Positions 1 through 8,500 of a stretch of DNA of 38,889 bases are shown here, one piece after another. How positions within the stretch are numbered: the stretch's first letter is position 1; each line of letters starts with the position of its first letter. Origin of the DNA: Elusimicrobiota bacterium (lineage in GTDB: Bacteria > Elusimicrobiota > Elusimicrobia > UBA1565 > UBA9628). Location of the stretch: the NCBI GenBank assembly GCA_027452025.1, contig DAIDHI010000004.1, positions 1-38,889 on the forward strand. The letters are read 5' to 3'. The translations under genes were made by a program, and so were the position numbers. The notes beneath the pieces are model-generated. The model worked only from the letters and a program-made list of their open reading frames with translations. It had not been told where the DNA came from and did no database searches.

Positions 1-1281
1 GAAAAGAAGGCGATAGATATTATCGCCCGCCCAGCCGGCCTGCCCGAAGAGCCGCAGCGACAGCGCCAAGCTCGCCGTCGCCGATTCGGCTCCATAGCGC
101 AGGAACCGCTCGGGCGGGGGAAGGAAGTCTCCCGCCTTCATGCGCCATTGCGCGCGCTGCGCCCACGACTCAACGGCGAAGCGGCTGCGGCGCCTGGCGG
201 CGGTGTTGGGCAAGGGCAACTCCGGGTTGAGCGCGTAATAGAAGAAGGGCGTGCCGAGATGGACGGTCCAAAGCAGGACTTGAAAGGCGGCTGGGGAGAG
301 CACCCATGCCGGCGCCCGGAAGACGTCGTTTTCGCGCGGGAAGGTCTCGAGCTTGCTCAAAAGGCGCGTCAACGCTTCTGGCTCGTCCGCGTCGCCGACG
401 ACGAGCCATCGGTAGACGCTGTCGTAGTAGAAGCCGCGCACTTTGGGATAGCCCGGGTCCTCGTCGAATATCTTGAGGCGCCCGTTCCACAGCATGGCCT
501 GTTCCTCGGCGACGTCCCGCGGCCACGGCTCGGGCCCCGGCCCCGTCTCGTCGACGAGCCCGGCCGCTCGGGAGTCGGCTACGAAGCGGCGGCACGAGGC
601 GTCGAGGTCCCGCAAGGCGCGGACGCAGATTTCACGGGCGCGGGCCCGCTCGACGCCGAGCGGGTCGGGCAGGAGAAAGGCGCAGCGCTCGGCCGGCGGG
701 CGCCCCAGGTCGGCGGCCTGAACGTGGCGCAGGACGTCGGCCAGCCCTTTCGAGATCTTGACTCCGAAGTCCGGGGGCGGCGAGCCTGCGGCGGCGCCGA
801 AATAGGTCTGCTGCAGAAGATGGAGGCAGGAAAACAGCGCCTCGCCGAGGCACTCCCAGCGCAGCCGCCAGCCTTGCGCAGGCGCGCGGTCCGGGCGGTA
901 TTCCTTCAGCCGCAGGGCGGGGACCGCCTGGATCGACCGCAGTTCTTCCTCGTCGACGATCTGGATCTCGCCCAGGATCGGCAAGAGGACTTTCCAACGG
1001 GCGTAGTGCGCCCAGAAACGCGCCAGGAACGCGGCTTCGGCGGCGGGTTCGCAGGCGGCGATGACGACGCCGAAGTCGAGGTCGCTGGCGCCGGGCACCC
1101 ATCCCTTCCGCGTCTGGCCCCGGCGCGGCAAGATTCGCCGGATGTTGGGGAACCGGCGGCGGCAGCTGCGCGCGTAGAGCGCGGCCGCGGCGCGGTAATA
1201 GAGACGGAATGCCGGTGAAAAGGGAAAGCGCTTGTGCAGGGTCAGGACGATGCGCTGGAGCGTCTGCGTGGGCCCGGCCAT
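1..1281 (-). CDS. Nucleotidyltransferase-like protein, partial (3' end off the left edge)
   Basis: The frame is open for 427 codons from an ATG at 1281 to the window edge with no stop, so the C-terminus is missing. Residues 64-73 contain G-A-S-D-L-D-F followed by a hydrophobic stretch, resembling the D-x-D metal-binding strand of Pol-beta-type nucleotidyltransferases; this motif is the only basis for the family call. The rest is a long, mainly helical, Trp/Leu/Arg-rich region I do not recognise, and the substrate is unknown. The start overlaps the last 40 nt of the SGNH/TPR gene upstream, so the two are probably co-transcribed. No clear Shine-Dalgarno site is visible. The overlapping plus-strand and alternative minus frames look like shadows, being Arg/Ala/Gly/Pro-rich without hydrophobic pattern. 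Confidence 0.6.
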   Translation of the reverse strand, partial: MAGPTQTLQRIVLTLHKRFPFSPAFRLYYRAAAALYARSCRRRFPNIRRILPRRGQTRKGWVPGASDLDFGVVIAACEPAAEAAFLARFWAHYARWKVLLPILGEIQIVDEEELRSIQAVPALRLKEYRPDRAPAQGWRLRWECLGEALFSCLHLLQQTYFGAAAGSPPPDFGVKISKGLADVLRHVQAADLGRPPAERCAFLLPDPLGVERARAREICVRALRDLDASCRRFVADSRAAGLVDETGPGPEPWPRDVAEEQAMLWNGRLKIFDEDPGYPKVRGFYYDSVYRWLVVGDADEPEALTRLLSKLETFPRENDVFRAPAWVLSPAAFQVLLWTVHLGTPFFYYALNPELPLPNTAARRRSRFAVESWAQRAQWRMKAGDFLPPPERFLRYGAESATASLALSLRLFGQAGWAGDNIYRLLF

Positions 1282-2900
1282 GGCTTTGCCGGCGGCAGTG
1301 TATCAGGTATTGCATCCGGGGGCAAGGACCGCCAGCGCGCGAAAGCCTGCTTGGCCCGGTCGAGGTCGCGCAGCCTCAGCCAATAGAGGCCGCGGAAGAA
1401 CTCGGTTTCCGGAAGGCGCGGAGCCAGGGACTGGGCGCGATCCAGGAATCTCAAAGCGAGCTGCGATTGCCCCGATTGGGAAGCGGCTTCGGCCGCACTC
1501 AGCCAAAAGAACGGGTCGTCGTTGTAACGCGGCCGGCCCGAGGTGAAGCTCGCAAGCGTTCGCGCCCACAACCGAGGGTCCAATGAAAGGGCCTGCTTCC
1601 AGGCCTCGACGCGTACCGTCCACTCGTAGGGATTCGGCGCCCCGGGAAAAGTGTTCATTGTATACCAGTAGCATCTCCAGCGCTTGTCGACGCCTATCAG
1701 TTCGCCAGGTTCCCGCCAGCGGATGATCGTTAAGCCCTCGGCCGCCAGCTTCTTGAGCAGCGCCTTGCCGAGCAGCGCGGACTTGTCCGGCATCGGATGA
1801 CAGTTGTCATAAAATGTCTTCCATCCGGCGATCCCATCCTTCGCGGTCCGGTCCAACAGCACCTGCGCGTCGAAGAGTCGGGCGCCGGAGCTTACGCAGG
1901 CCTCGCGAATGACGAGATTGACGGCCCGTTTCGCCCGCCGGATTGTTGACGGATCCAACTCTCGCGCTTTCAGAAGGTCCCCACGCGCTCTCTCGTCTTG
2001 GCCGAGCGCCCGCTCGATGCGCGCGCGCTCGAAATACAGGGTCGCGCGCGCCGGGTCGCGGCGTAGAAGCCCATCCACCGCAGTCAGGGCCTCCGGCGTC
2101 GCGCGGGCCGCCTCCAGCGCCAGCACCCTGGAAAAATCCGAAGTCAGGACGGACCCTTCAGGCTCCGGGGCGAATTCGAGGTTGTTGGCGACCGTCGACA
2201 GGTAAAGCGGGATATGTCGGGCCCTCGCCAAAGCTATCCACGCGTCCAGGTCGGTCCTGAAACGGGACAGGCGGCGGGCGCCGTCGGCCCGAGCAACAGC
2301 GGCGCGCCTGTCGTGAAAGAGCAGCCAACAGACCAGGCGGCTTTTTCCGAACCATTTCCCGAGACGGTATTGCCAGGCCGTCAGGCCCGGGTCGGGGATA
2401 TAGAGATTGTTGCCGAAGTAGACGAAGATCGCGTCGGGAGAGTAATTGATGACCTCTCGAAATCCCTTGTCAGTGGCCGCCAGCGTTCCTCCGATTCTCG
2501 CCGCGTTGACGATTTCCAGCCGGGGGCGGAATGCCGCGGTGTCGGCGATCATTTGCAGGGCTTCGCCGAGGTGCTGGGCCGTCGATTCGCCCACGACTGC
2601 GAGTCGGAATGTGTCCGACGGCTTGTCTACAAGGAATTGCTCCTTGGGGAAGTGCCCATAATGAGGTGGAATAGGATTGACCGGTACAAGATAGAGCCGT
2701 CCTTCGATACGTTTTTTCTGAAACAAGGGACCGGCCAGGGTGCGGAGGTAGCCCGGCGGCTCCGGTGCGCAGAGCCCTTCGGGCGCGGTCGCGTTCCCGA
2801 AGCGCCTGGCCGCGAACTCCAGGCCGGCGAAGACGGCCGACATGACTATCAAAGCGAGAGACGAGGCGAGGAGGCCGTATCCGATCCTCGGGCGGGGCAT
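1242..2900 (-). CDS. Membrane-anchored SGNH/GDSL-like hydrolase with TPR repeats
   Basis: 552 residues. An N-terminal hydrophobic segment (about 8-30) is likely a signal anchor. The SGNH pattern follows: G-E-S with candidate nucleophile Ser106, a Gly in N-A-A-R-I-G-G, an Asn in V-Y-F-G-N-N, and D-N-C-H-P as the Asp-x-x-His block. A TPR-like insert and C-terminal TPR-like helices (A-L-x-F-L-D-R-A and D-R-A-K-Q-A-F-A) flank the last block. Such proteins usually act as extracytoplasmic esterases or acyltransferases on envelope glycans; the substrate here is not known. I chose ATG 2900 over the upstream in-frame codon because the hydrophobic anchor follows directly and a TATAAT box lies 6 nt upstream. 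The neighbouring divergent gene is a glycosyltransferase, which fits a surface-polysaccharide role. Confidence 0.75.
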   Translation of the reverse strand: MPRPRIGYGLLASSLALIVMSAVFAGLEFAARRFGNATAPEGLCAPEPPGYLRTLAGPLFQKKRIEGRLYLVPVNPIPPHYGHFPKEQFLVDKPSDTFRLAVVGESTAQHLGEALQMIADTAAFRPRLEIVNAARIGGTLAATDKGFREVINYSPDAIFVYFGNNLYIPDPGLTAWQYRLGKWFGKSRLVCWLLFHDRRAAVARADGARRLSRFRTDLDAWIALARARHIPLYLSTVANNLEFAPEPEGSVLTSDFSRVLALEAARATPEALTAVDGLLRRDPARATLYFERARIERALGQDERARGDLLKARELDPSTIRRAKRAVNLVIREACVSSGARLFDAQVLLDRTAKDGIAGWKTFYDNCHPMPDKSALLGKALLKKLAAEGLTIIRWREPGELIGVDKRWRCYWYTMNTFPGAPNPYEWTVRVEAWKQALSLDPRLWARTLASFTSGRPRYNDDPFFWLSAAEAASQSGQSQLALRFLDRAQSLAPRLPETEFFRGLYWLRLRDLDRAKQAFARWRSLPPDAIPDTLPPAKPWPGPRRRSSASS

Positions 2901-2906
2901 TGGTCC

Positions 2907-2912
2907 ATTATA
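2907..2912 (-). promoter_or_regulatory. -10 box for the SGNH/TPR gene, leaderless spacing
   Basis: A perfect TATAAT on the minus strand ends 6 nt before ATG 2900, so transcription would begin at or next to the A of the start codon. No convincing -35 hexamer is visible. Confidence 0.6.
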
Positions 2913-2933
2913 TCCTGTCGTCCCCGATTGAGC

Positions 2934-2939
2934 TATAAT
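2934..2939 (+). promoter_or_regulatory. -10 box upstream of the GT2 gene, pointing to ATG 2946
   Basis: A perfect TATAAT lies 6 nt before an ATG at 2946, the same geometry as other leaderless starts in this window. That ATG is out of frame with the glycosyltransferase unless one base of the following G run is lost. No clear -35. Confidence 0.55.
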
Positions 2940-2956
2940 CGTCGAATGACGGGCAA

Positions 2957-2965
2957 GGGGGGGGG
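2957..2965 (+). repeat. Homopolymer run of nine G at the start of the GT2 gene
   Basis: Nine consecutive G residues lie between ATG 2946 and the GTG at 2989. With nine G the ATG 2946 frame diverges from the glycosyltransferase and stops near 3188. With eight G it would join the glycosyltransferase frame, adding about 14 residues. Confidence 0.8.
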
Positions 2966-2988
2966 TATCGGCGCTGCGGCGGACACCC

Positions 2989-3768
2989 GTGCCCCTGGTC
3001 AGCATCGTCATGCTCTGCCACAACGACGGCAAGTACCTCAGGGGCTGTTTGGAGAGCCTGCGGCGCTTCACCGACGAGAAGAAAACTCCTTACGAGCTCA
3101 TCCTGGTCAACAACGCCTCCCAGGACGGCTCGGGCCCCTATTTGCGGCGCCTGGCCCGTTCGCCCAAGGTCAGGCTCATCGAGAATGAGCGCAACCGCTT
3201 CTTCGCCGGGGGCAACAACCAGGGCCTGCGACTGGCGCGCGGGCGCTACGTTCTCCTGCTCAACGCCGACACGATCCTCGGCCCGCGCTGGCTCGAGCGC
3301 CTCATCGCCTGCGCGGAGCGTGATCCCAAGATCGGCGTCGTTGGGCCCTATACCAACGGCGCCGTCGGCCGGCAGTTGGTGCGGCGGCCGGGTTACGACT
3401 CGCCGCAACGCTTTCCCACCTTCGCCGAGGTCTGGGCCATGAGCCGCGAAGGGCGGTGGGAGGAAGTCCACCGGCTCATCGGCTTCTGCCTGCTCATCAA
3501 AGGGCATGTCCTGCGCCGGGTCGGCCTGCTCGACGAGCGCTTCGGGCCCGGCGGCTACGAGGACTACGATTACTGCTTCCGGGTCCGCCAAGCCGGCTAC
3601 AAGATCGCGCTGGCCGGCGACGTCTTCATCCACCATTTCGGCGGCAAGGGCTACGTCGGCATGGACTACGACGGCTTGCGCTCGCGCAACCGCGCGGTGC
3701 TCGCCGACAAATGGTGCCGCCACGTCATCGAAACGCTCGACGAACTCGACGCCGTCATCGCCAATTGA
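2989..3768 (+). CDS. Family 2 glycosyltransferase
   Basis: 259 residues. The N-terminus has the GT-A fold opening V-S-I-V-M-L-C-H-N-D, then a conserved N-N-A-S-x-D-G block and L-L-N-A-D-T as the D-x-D-like nucleotide-sugar/metal site. E-D-Y-D-Y-C-F-R matches the acceptor-side acidic motif of rhamnosyl- or glucosyl-type GT2 enzymes. It should transfer a sugar to a surface glycan or glycoprotein; donor and acceptor cannot be told. The GTG at 2989 is the first start in this frame that gives a normal N-terminus, but it lacks a Shine-Dalgarno site. The promoter instead points to ATG 2946, which would be in frame if the G9 run had eight G. The radical SAM gene follows after 19 nt. Confidence 0.85.
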   Translation: MPLVSIVMLCHNDGKYLRGCLESLRRFTDEKKTPYELILVNNASQDGSGPYLRRLARSPKVRLIENERNRFFAGGNNQGLRLARGRYVLLLNADTILGPRWLERLIACAERDPKIGVVGPYTNGAVGRQLVRRPGYDSPQRFPTFAEVWAMSREGRWEEVHRLIGFCLLIKGHVLRRVGLLDERFGPGGYEDYDYCFRVRQAGYKIALAGDVFIHHFGGKGYVGMDYDGLRSRNRAVLADKWCRHVIETLDELDAVIAN

Positions 3769-3787
3769 TATAAGGTCCCAGGGATTC

Positions 3788-4888
3788 ATGGCCACGTCCG
3801 AGAAGTCGCCGGTCCAGCCGTTTTCCTCCGACAAGATTTACGGCCACATGGACCGCGTCCAAGAGTGGCTCGAGTCGGGCCAGTCCCGCCCCGTCACCTA
3901 CGAGCTCGATCTCACCAACGTCTGCAACCAGGATTGCCCGCACTGCTTCGGCTACTATCCGGAGCTGACGCAGGCGCGCATGCACCTGGAGGAGGCCAAG
4001 GGGATCATCCGCCAAATCAAGGATTTCGGCGGGCGAGGCCTGACCTTCACGGGCGGCGGCGACCCCTTGGCCAGCCCGATCGTGCTCGAGGCCGTGGCGT
4101 TCGCGCGCGAGCTCGGCCTCGATATCGGCTTCATCACCAACGGCCAGGCGCTGACCGAGGCTAAATCCCGCCTGCTCCTCAATTGCTGCCAATGGCTGCG
4201 CGTCAGCGTCGACGCGGCCACGCCGGAGGTCTTTCGCAAGACCCATGGCATGGACGAGAAGGCTTTCCGCCAGGTTTTGGGCAACGTGCGGGAGCTGGCC
4301 GGGCTCAAAAAGGAGACCGGCTCCTCCTGCACGGTGGGCATCGGCTTCTTGACCAGCGCCGAGACCAAGGACGACGTCTACGCCTTCGCCGTCCTCGGGC
4401 GGGAACTGGGAGTCGACTACGCGCAGTACCGGCCGCTGCTGCGCCGTCACGGCGAAGCCGACGTGGATTACTCGGACGAAACCTTGCTTTCGGAGATGCG
4501 CCGGGCCGGGGCGCTGTCGACGCCGTCCTACCGGGTCGTCTGCTCCGAGCACAAATACCGGCTCATCCAGCAGGGCAAAGTCGAGCGCGAGTATAAGAAA
4601 TGCTACGGGCAGAACTTCGCCGCCGTCGTGTCCGCCGACAAGAAGATGTACGTCTGCTGCCACATGCGCGGCGTGCCGAAATACGAGCTGGGCGACCTAT
4701 CCAGGCAGTCCCTGCCGCAGCTGTGGAACTCGGCCAAGCGCAAGCAGGTGGCCGAATCCGTCGATTTCAACGACTGCCCCCCGCTGTGCCGCTGCGACTC
4801 CTTCAACAATATACTCTGGGAGATCAAGGAGAACGGCGCCGCGGCCGAGCCGTCGAAAGAACCCAAGGACCACCCGAACTTTATCTAG
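3788..4888 (+). CDS. Radical SAM protein with SPASM-like C-terminus
   Basis: 366 residues. C46-x3-C50-x2-C53 (C-N-Q-D-C-P-H-C) is the radical SAM 4Fe-4S site, and G-G-G-D-P at 89-93 corresponds to the SAM-binding GGE-type motif. Cysteines 272, 290, 291, 330, 334 and 336 form a SPASM-like auxiliary cluster region, as in peptide- or sugar-modifying radical SAM enzymes. The substrate is unknown; no small precursor peptide gene is evident nearby. I chose ATG 3788 because the protein begins naturally there and an AGGG lies just upstream. It follows the glycosyltransferase by 19 nt, so the two may act on the same surface product. Its stop codon interlocks with that of the convergent coiled-coil gene. 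Confidence 0.85.
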   Translation: MATSEKSPVQPFSSDKIYGHMDRVQEWLESGQSRPVTYELDLTNVCNQDCPHCFGYYPELTQARMHLEEAKGIIRQIKDFGGRGLTFTGGGDPLASPIVLEAVAFARELGLDIGFITNGQALTEAKSRLLLNCCQWLRVSVDAATPEVFRKTHGMDEKAFRQVLGNVRELAGLKKETGSSCTVGIGFLTSAETKDDVYAFAVLGRELGVDYAQYRPLLRRHGEADVDYSDETLLSEMRRAGALSTPSYRVVCSEHKYRLIQQGKVEREYKKCYGQNFAAVVSADKKMYVCCHMRGVPKYELGDLSRQSLPQLWNSAKRKQVAESVDFNDCPPLCRCDSFNNILWEIKENGAAAEPSKEPKDHPNFI

Positions 4889-5223
4889 GCGTTGCCTTCC
4901 AGGCGGGCGATGCGGCGCTCGTGGTCGTCCAGCAGGCTCCCGAAGCGCCCGAGGAGTTCTCCTTGCGTGGCCTGCCGCTGGGAGTAATCGTCAAATTGCC
5001 TCAGGCACAGATCGACGAGCTTGTTGACGGGGTCGAGGTCGCGCTTGGTGAGCATGGTCCGCCGGATATCGCTGACGTCCTCTTTGACTTGGACGATCTC
5101 AATGGTTAGGCGTCGAAGGCCGGCCCTCAGGCTGCCAACCTCGCCCCTGAGCTCGCCTCTGAGTTCGGCGACGTCCGCCTTGGTCGCCGGTCGATCATTT
5201 TGGGAAAACATCGGTTCGTCCAT
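4885..5223 (-). CDS. Small coiled-coil protein of unknown function
   Basis: 112 residues, highly charged, no hydrophobic membrane segment. Heptad-like spacing of Leu/Ile/Val (around E-L-R-G-E-L-R-G-E-V and R-R-L-T-I-E-I-V-Q-V) suggests a long coiled coil, so it probably oligomerises. I do not recognise a family. A strong Shine-Dalgarno sequence (GAGGAGGAAG on the minus strand, about 5236-5227) precedes ATG 5223, which supports the gene and its start. It is convergent with the radical SAM gene; both stops are read from the same CTAG at 4885-4888. Confidence 0.7.
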   Translation of the reverse strand: MDEPMFSQNDRPATKADVAELRGELRGEVGSLRAGLRRLTIEIVQVKEDVSDIRRTMLTKRDLDPVNKLVDLCLRQFDDYSQRQATQGELLGRFGSLLDDHERRIARLEGNA

Positions 5224-5284
5224 GATATCAGCTTCCTCCTCAGCATGCCAGGGCCTTAGGGCCTGTCAGGTATACGTTTCAGCC

Positions 5285-5300
5285 CGGGAAAAAGTTCCCG
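5285..5300. repeat. Short inverted repeat upstream of the acyl-CoA carboxylase operon
   Basis: CGGGAA-aaag-TTCCCG is a perfect 6-bp inverted repeat with a 4-nt centre. It sits in the gap between the divergent coiled-coil gene and the carboxylase operon, about 15 nt before a candidate extended -10 (TGATAAGAT at 5315-5323). It could be an operator; no T-tract supports a terminator. Confidence 0.35.
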
Positions 5301-5321
5301 CCACGGCGGCGATTTGATAAG

Positions 5322-6959
5322 ATGGCGCCAGAAGCGATGCTGCGCCAAGACCCGCCGGACACGCCCGCGCTGGAAAGCCGCGTCGACCGCGACGCTCCCG
5401 ACTTCCAGCAGAACGTCAAGCACCATCAAGCCCTCATCGACGACATGCGCGGCAAGCTCTCGCAGGTGCGCAAGGGCGGTCCGGCCAAGGCCGTCGAGCT
5501 GCACCTCTCGCGCGGAAAGCTCACCGCCCGCGACCGCGTCGCCCGCCTCATCGATCCCGGCACGGATTTCCTGGAGCTCTCCCCGATGGCCGCCTTCGGC
5601 ATGTACGGAGACGAGGTGCCCTCGGCGGGCCTCATCACCGGCCTCGGCGTCGTCAGCGGCCGTCTGTGCGTCATCGCCGCCAACGACGCCACGGTCAAGG
5701 GCGGCACCTACTACGCGGAGACGATCAAGAAGCACCTGCGCGCCCAGGAGATCGCCCTGGAAAACCGCCTGCCCTGCGTCTACCTGGTGGACTCGGGCGG
5801 AGTGTTTCTGCCCAAGCAGTCCGAGGTCTTTCCCGACAAGGAGCACTTCGGCCGCATCTTCTACAACCAGGCCCAGATGTCCGCCCTCGGCATCCCTCAA
5901 ATATCCGTCGTCATGGGCATGTGCACGGCCGGCGGGGCCTACGTGCCCGCCATGTCGGATGAGTGCGTCATCGTGCGCAACCAGGGCACGATCTATCTCG
6001 GCGGGCCGCCGCTGGTCAAGGCGGCGACCGGGGAAGAATCGAGCGCCGAGGAGCTGGGCGGCGGCGACATGCACAGCCGCGTCTCGGGCGTGACCGACCA
6101 CTTGGCCGACAACGACGAGCACGCCCTCGAGATCGCGCGCTCCATCGTCGAGAACCTCAACGTCCCGCGCTTCGCCGTCGGGAACGGCGAAGAGCCCTTG
6201 TATCCGGCCTCGGAGCTCTACGGCCTGGTCCACCGCGACCTGCGCCGGCCCTGCGACGTGCGCGAGATCGTCGCGCGCGTCGTCGACGGCAGCCGCTTCC
6301 AGGAGTTCAAGGCGCTCTACGGCCAGACGCTGACCTGCGGATTCGCCAAGATCTGCGGGCGTCCCGTGGGAATCCTCGGCAACCGCGGCATCCTGTTTTC
6401 CGAGGCCGCGCTCAAGGGCGCGCACTTCATCGAGCTGTGCTCCCAGCGCAGGATCCCGCTGCTCTTCTTGCAAAACATCACCGGCTTCATGGTCGGCAAG
6501 GACTACGAGCAGGGCGGCATCATCAAGCACGGCGCCAAGCTCGTGCAGGCGGTCTCCACGGCCCGGGTGCCCAAGATCACCGTCATCGTCGGCTCCTCCA
6601 ACGGCGCGGGCAACTACGCCATGTGCGGGCGCGCCTACGGTGCGCGCTTCCTCTTCACCTGGCCCAACTCCCGCGTCTCGGTCATGGGGGCCGAGCAGGC
6701 CGCGCAGGTGATGGTCATCATCAAGCGCGAGCAGCTCAAGCGCCAGAAAGGGGCCCTGACGCGCGAGGACGAGGAAAAGATCGCCGGCCCCATCCGCGCG
6801 CAGTACGAGGCCGAGGGCCATCCTTACTACGGCACGGCCAGGCTCTGGGACGACGGCATCATCGAGCCCGCGCAGACCCGCCAGGTGGTCGCCACGTGCC
6901 TGGCCGCCGCCGCCCACGCGCCCATTCCGGAGCCGCGCTACCCCGTGTTCCGGATGTAG
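5322..6959 (+). CDS. Acyl-CoA carboxylase carboxyltransferase (beta) subunit, methylcrotonyl-CoA carboxylase-like
   Basis: 545 residues with the two crotonase-like halves of the carboxyltransferase family. The N-half has R-G-K-L-T-A-R-D-R and [11 protein letters not shown]; the C-half has [11 protein letters not shown] and [11 protein letters not shown]. This pattern fits the methylcrotonyl-CoA carboxylase beta subunit (MccB/LiuB), which uses carboxybiotin to carboxylate 3-methylcrotonyl-CoA in leucine breakdown. The hydratase and HMG-CoA lyase genes downstream agree. No biotin carboxylase/BCCP alpha subunit lies in the window, so it must be elsewhere. ATG 5322 is the longest start. However, a possible extended -10 (TGATAAGAT) overlaps it, and ATG 5337, 13 nt further on, may be the true start. 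Confidence 0.9.
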   Translation: MAPEAMLRQDPPDTPALESRVDRDAPDFQQNVKHHQALIDDMRGKLSQVRKGGPAKAVELHLSRGKLTARDRVARLIDPGTDFLELSPMAAFGMYGDEVPSAGLITGLGVVSGRLCVIAANDATVKGGTYYAETIKKHLRAQEIALENRLPCVYLVDSGGVFLPKQSEVFPDKEHFGRIFYNQAQMSALGIPQISVVMGMCTAGGAYVPAMSDECVIVRNQGTIYLGGPPLVKAATGEESSAEELGGGDMHSRVSGVTDHLADNDEHALEIARSIVENLNVPRFAVGNGEEPLYPASELYGLVHRDLRRPCDVREIVARVVDGSRFQEFKALYGQTLTCGFAKICGRPVGILGNRGILFSEAALKGAHFIELCSQRRIPLLFLQNITGFMVGKDYEQGGIIKHGAKLVQAVSTARVPKITVIVGSSNGAGNYAMCGRAYGARFLFTWPNSRVSVMGAEQAAQVMVIIKREQLKRQKGALTREDEEKIAGPIRAQYEAEGHPYYGTARLWDDGIIEPAQTRQVVATCLAAAAHAPIPEPRYPVFRM

Positions 6960-6961
6960 CG

Positions 6962-7735
6962 ATGGCCGACCTCCTCGTCTCGCCGGGCCCGGTCGCTAAG
7001 ATCTCGCTCAACCGGCCGCAGGCGAGAAACGCCATGAGCGACCGGACGCTGCGGGAGCTTTCCGCCGCTTTTCGCGACCTTTCCGCGCGCGAGGACCTGC
7101 GCTGCGTGGTGGTGACGGGCGAAGGGCCCGATTTTTGCGCCGGCGCCGATATCGAGTGGATGAGGCGGGCGGGGACGCTGCCGCCCGAGGAGGGCAAGAA
7201 GGACGCCGCGCTGCTTGCCGAGATGCTGTCCGCCGTCGACCAGTGTCCCGTCCCCGTCATCGTGGCCGCGCAGGGCAACGTCTTCGGCGGGGGCCTTGGG
7301 CTTCTGGCCGCCTGCGACGTCGCGCTCTTGGCCGAGGGCGCGCGCTTGTGCTTTTCGGAGTGCCGGCTGGGCATCATGCCGGCCGTCATCTCGCAGTGGG
7401 TGCTGCCCAAGATCGGCGCGGCCAACGCCAGGCGCTATTTCCTGACCGCCGAGGTCTTCGGGCCGGTCGAGGCCGTGCACATGGGGCTGGCCCAGGAAGC
7501 CGTCGCGGCCGACAAGCTTTCCGAGCGCGCGCGGGCCCTGGCCGGCCTGATCGTCAACAACGGCCCGAGGGCCGTGCGCACGGCCAAGGCCGTGCTGCGC
7601 CGCCTTCCCGATCTGCCGTCCGGCCAGAGGCTGGACTACGTGGTGGAGACCCTCGTGGCTCTGCGCTCGTCGCCCGAGGGCCAGGAGGGGCTCTCCGCTT
7701 TCCTGGAGAAGCGCCCCGCGTCCTGGGTCAAGTGA
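6962..7735 (+). CDS. Enoyl-CoA hydratase/isomerase family protein, probable methylglutaconyl-CoA hydratase
   Basis: 257 residues, the usual length for a crotonase monomer. It begins with the family pattern V-A-K-I-S-L-N-R-P-Q-A-R-N-A-M. It has the oxyanion-hole loops F-C-A-G-A-D-I (region 1) and N-V-F-G-G-G-L-G-L (region 2), then F-S-E-C-R-L-G-I-M-P-A-V-I-S. The E-x-x-x-G-I-x-P pattern and the neighbouring carboxylase and HMG-CoA lyase suggest the LiuC step, hydration of 3-methylglutaconyl-CoA to HMG-CoA. The specificity comes from context rather than diagnostic residues. ATG 6962 lies 2 nt after the carboxylase stop, so translation is probably coupled. Confidence 0.85.
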   Translation: MADLLVSPGPVAKISLNRPQARNAMSDRTLRELSAAFRDLSAREDLRCVVVTGEGPDFCAGADIEWMRRAGTLPPEEGKKDAALLAEMLSAVDQCPVPVIVAAQGNVFGGGLGLLAACDVALLAEGARLCFSECRLGIMPAVISQWVLPKIGAANARRYFLTAEVFGPVEAVHMGLAQEAVAADKLSERARALAGLIVNNGPRAVRTAKAVLRRLPDLPSGQRLDYVVETLVALRSSPEGQEGLSAFLEKRPASWVK

Positions 7736-7753
7736 CGGGCCGGGGGGAGCTTC

Positions 7754-8500
7754 ATGGCTAAGTTCGAGGTGGTGGGCGCGGACCTGCAGGCCGTGTGCTG
7801 CGACTTGCAGCCCGGCGAGAAGGTGGTCGCGGAGGCGGGGCACCTGCTGTCCTTGTCCGACGGGCTGACGCTTGAGACGACGACGGGCGGAGGCCTCATG
7901 AGCGGGCTCAAGCGCGCCTTGGGCGGCTCGAGCTTCTTCGTCAACGAGATCGCCGCGCAGGCGAGCGGCCGGGCGGTCTTCGCCTCGCCGTCGCCGGGCA
8001 AAGTCGAGCAGCTCGACGTCTCGCCGTCCAAGGGGTGGCTGTGCCAGCCGCACGTTTTTCTTTGCTCGGAGTCCGGCATCCAGATCAGCGCGGCGCTGAC
8101 CAAGCGCTTCGGCGCCGGCCTCTTCGGCGGCACGGGCTTCATCCTTCAGTCGCTCTCGGGTCAGGGCAAGGCCTTCGTCCACGTCGGGGGCGCCGCGCTG
8201 AAATACCAGCTCGCGGCAGGCCAGACCCTGCGCGTCGAGACGGGGTCTTTGGCCGCCTTCGAGTCGACGGTGGCCTACGACATCCAGATGGTCCGGGGCC
8301 TGCGCTCGATTTTGTTCTCCGGCGAGGGCTTGTGGTTCGCTCATCTCACCGGCCCCGGCGCGGTCTACGTCCAGTCCCTGGCCCTGCCGCGCCTGGCTCA
8401 CGCGCTGGCGCCCTACCTGCCGACGCCGGCCCAGGCCGCCGCCGGGGAAGGCGCCGCCGGCGTCATCGGCGGCATCATCGGCTCGATGCTCCAGCAATGA
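7754..8500 (+). CDS. AIM24 / TIGR00266 family protein
   Basis: 248 residues. It opens with repeated beta-strand and Gly-rich turns (G-E-K-V-V-A-E-A-G-H-L-L-S) and has the G-G-T-G-F-I-L-Q-S-L-S-G-Q-G-K-A-F-V block. These features are typical of this family, a double-stranded beta-helix fold with no established enzymatic activity. The C-terminus (about 225-248) is Ala/Gly-rich and ends in a short hydrophobic stretch. A GGGGGGAG Shine-Dalgarno site precedes ATG 7754. It sits between the enoyl-CoA hydratase and HMG-CoA lyase genes, and its stop overlaps the lyase start (ATGA). It is therefore part of a leucine-degradation operon where it has no known role. Confidence 0.85.
   Translation: MAKFEVVGADLQAVCCDLQPGEKVVAEAGHLLSLSDGLTLETTTGGGLMSGLKRALGGSSFFVNEIAAQASGRAVFASPSPGKVEQLDVSPSKGWLCQPHVFLCSESGIQISAALTKRFGAGLFGGTGFILQSLSGQGKAFVHVGGAALKYQLAAGQTLRVETGSLAAFESTVAYDIQMVRGLRSILFSGEGLWFAHLTGPGAVYVQSLALPRLAHALAPYLPTPAQAAAGEGAAGVIGGIIGSMLQQ

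Noticed and set aside
148..1218. Long plus-strand open frame opposite the nucleotidyltransferase-like gene
   Set aside because: It is antisense to a better-patterned minus-strand frame and its translation is Gly/Ala/Arg/Val-rich without fold signals; GC-rich DNA routinely gives such open shadows.
5256..6917. 553-codon minus-strand frame across the carboxylase gene
   Set aside because: Exact antisense of a clearly recognisable carboxyltransferase; its protein is Asp/His/Val/Gly-rich and matches no family.
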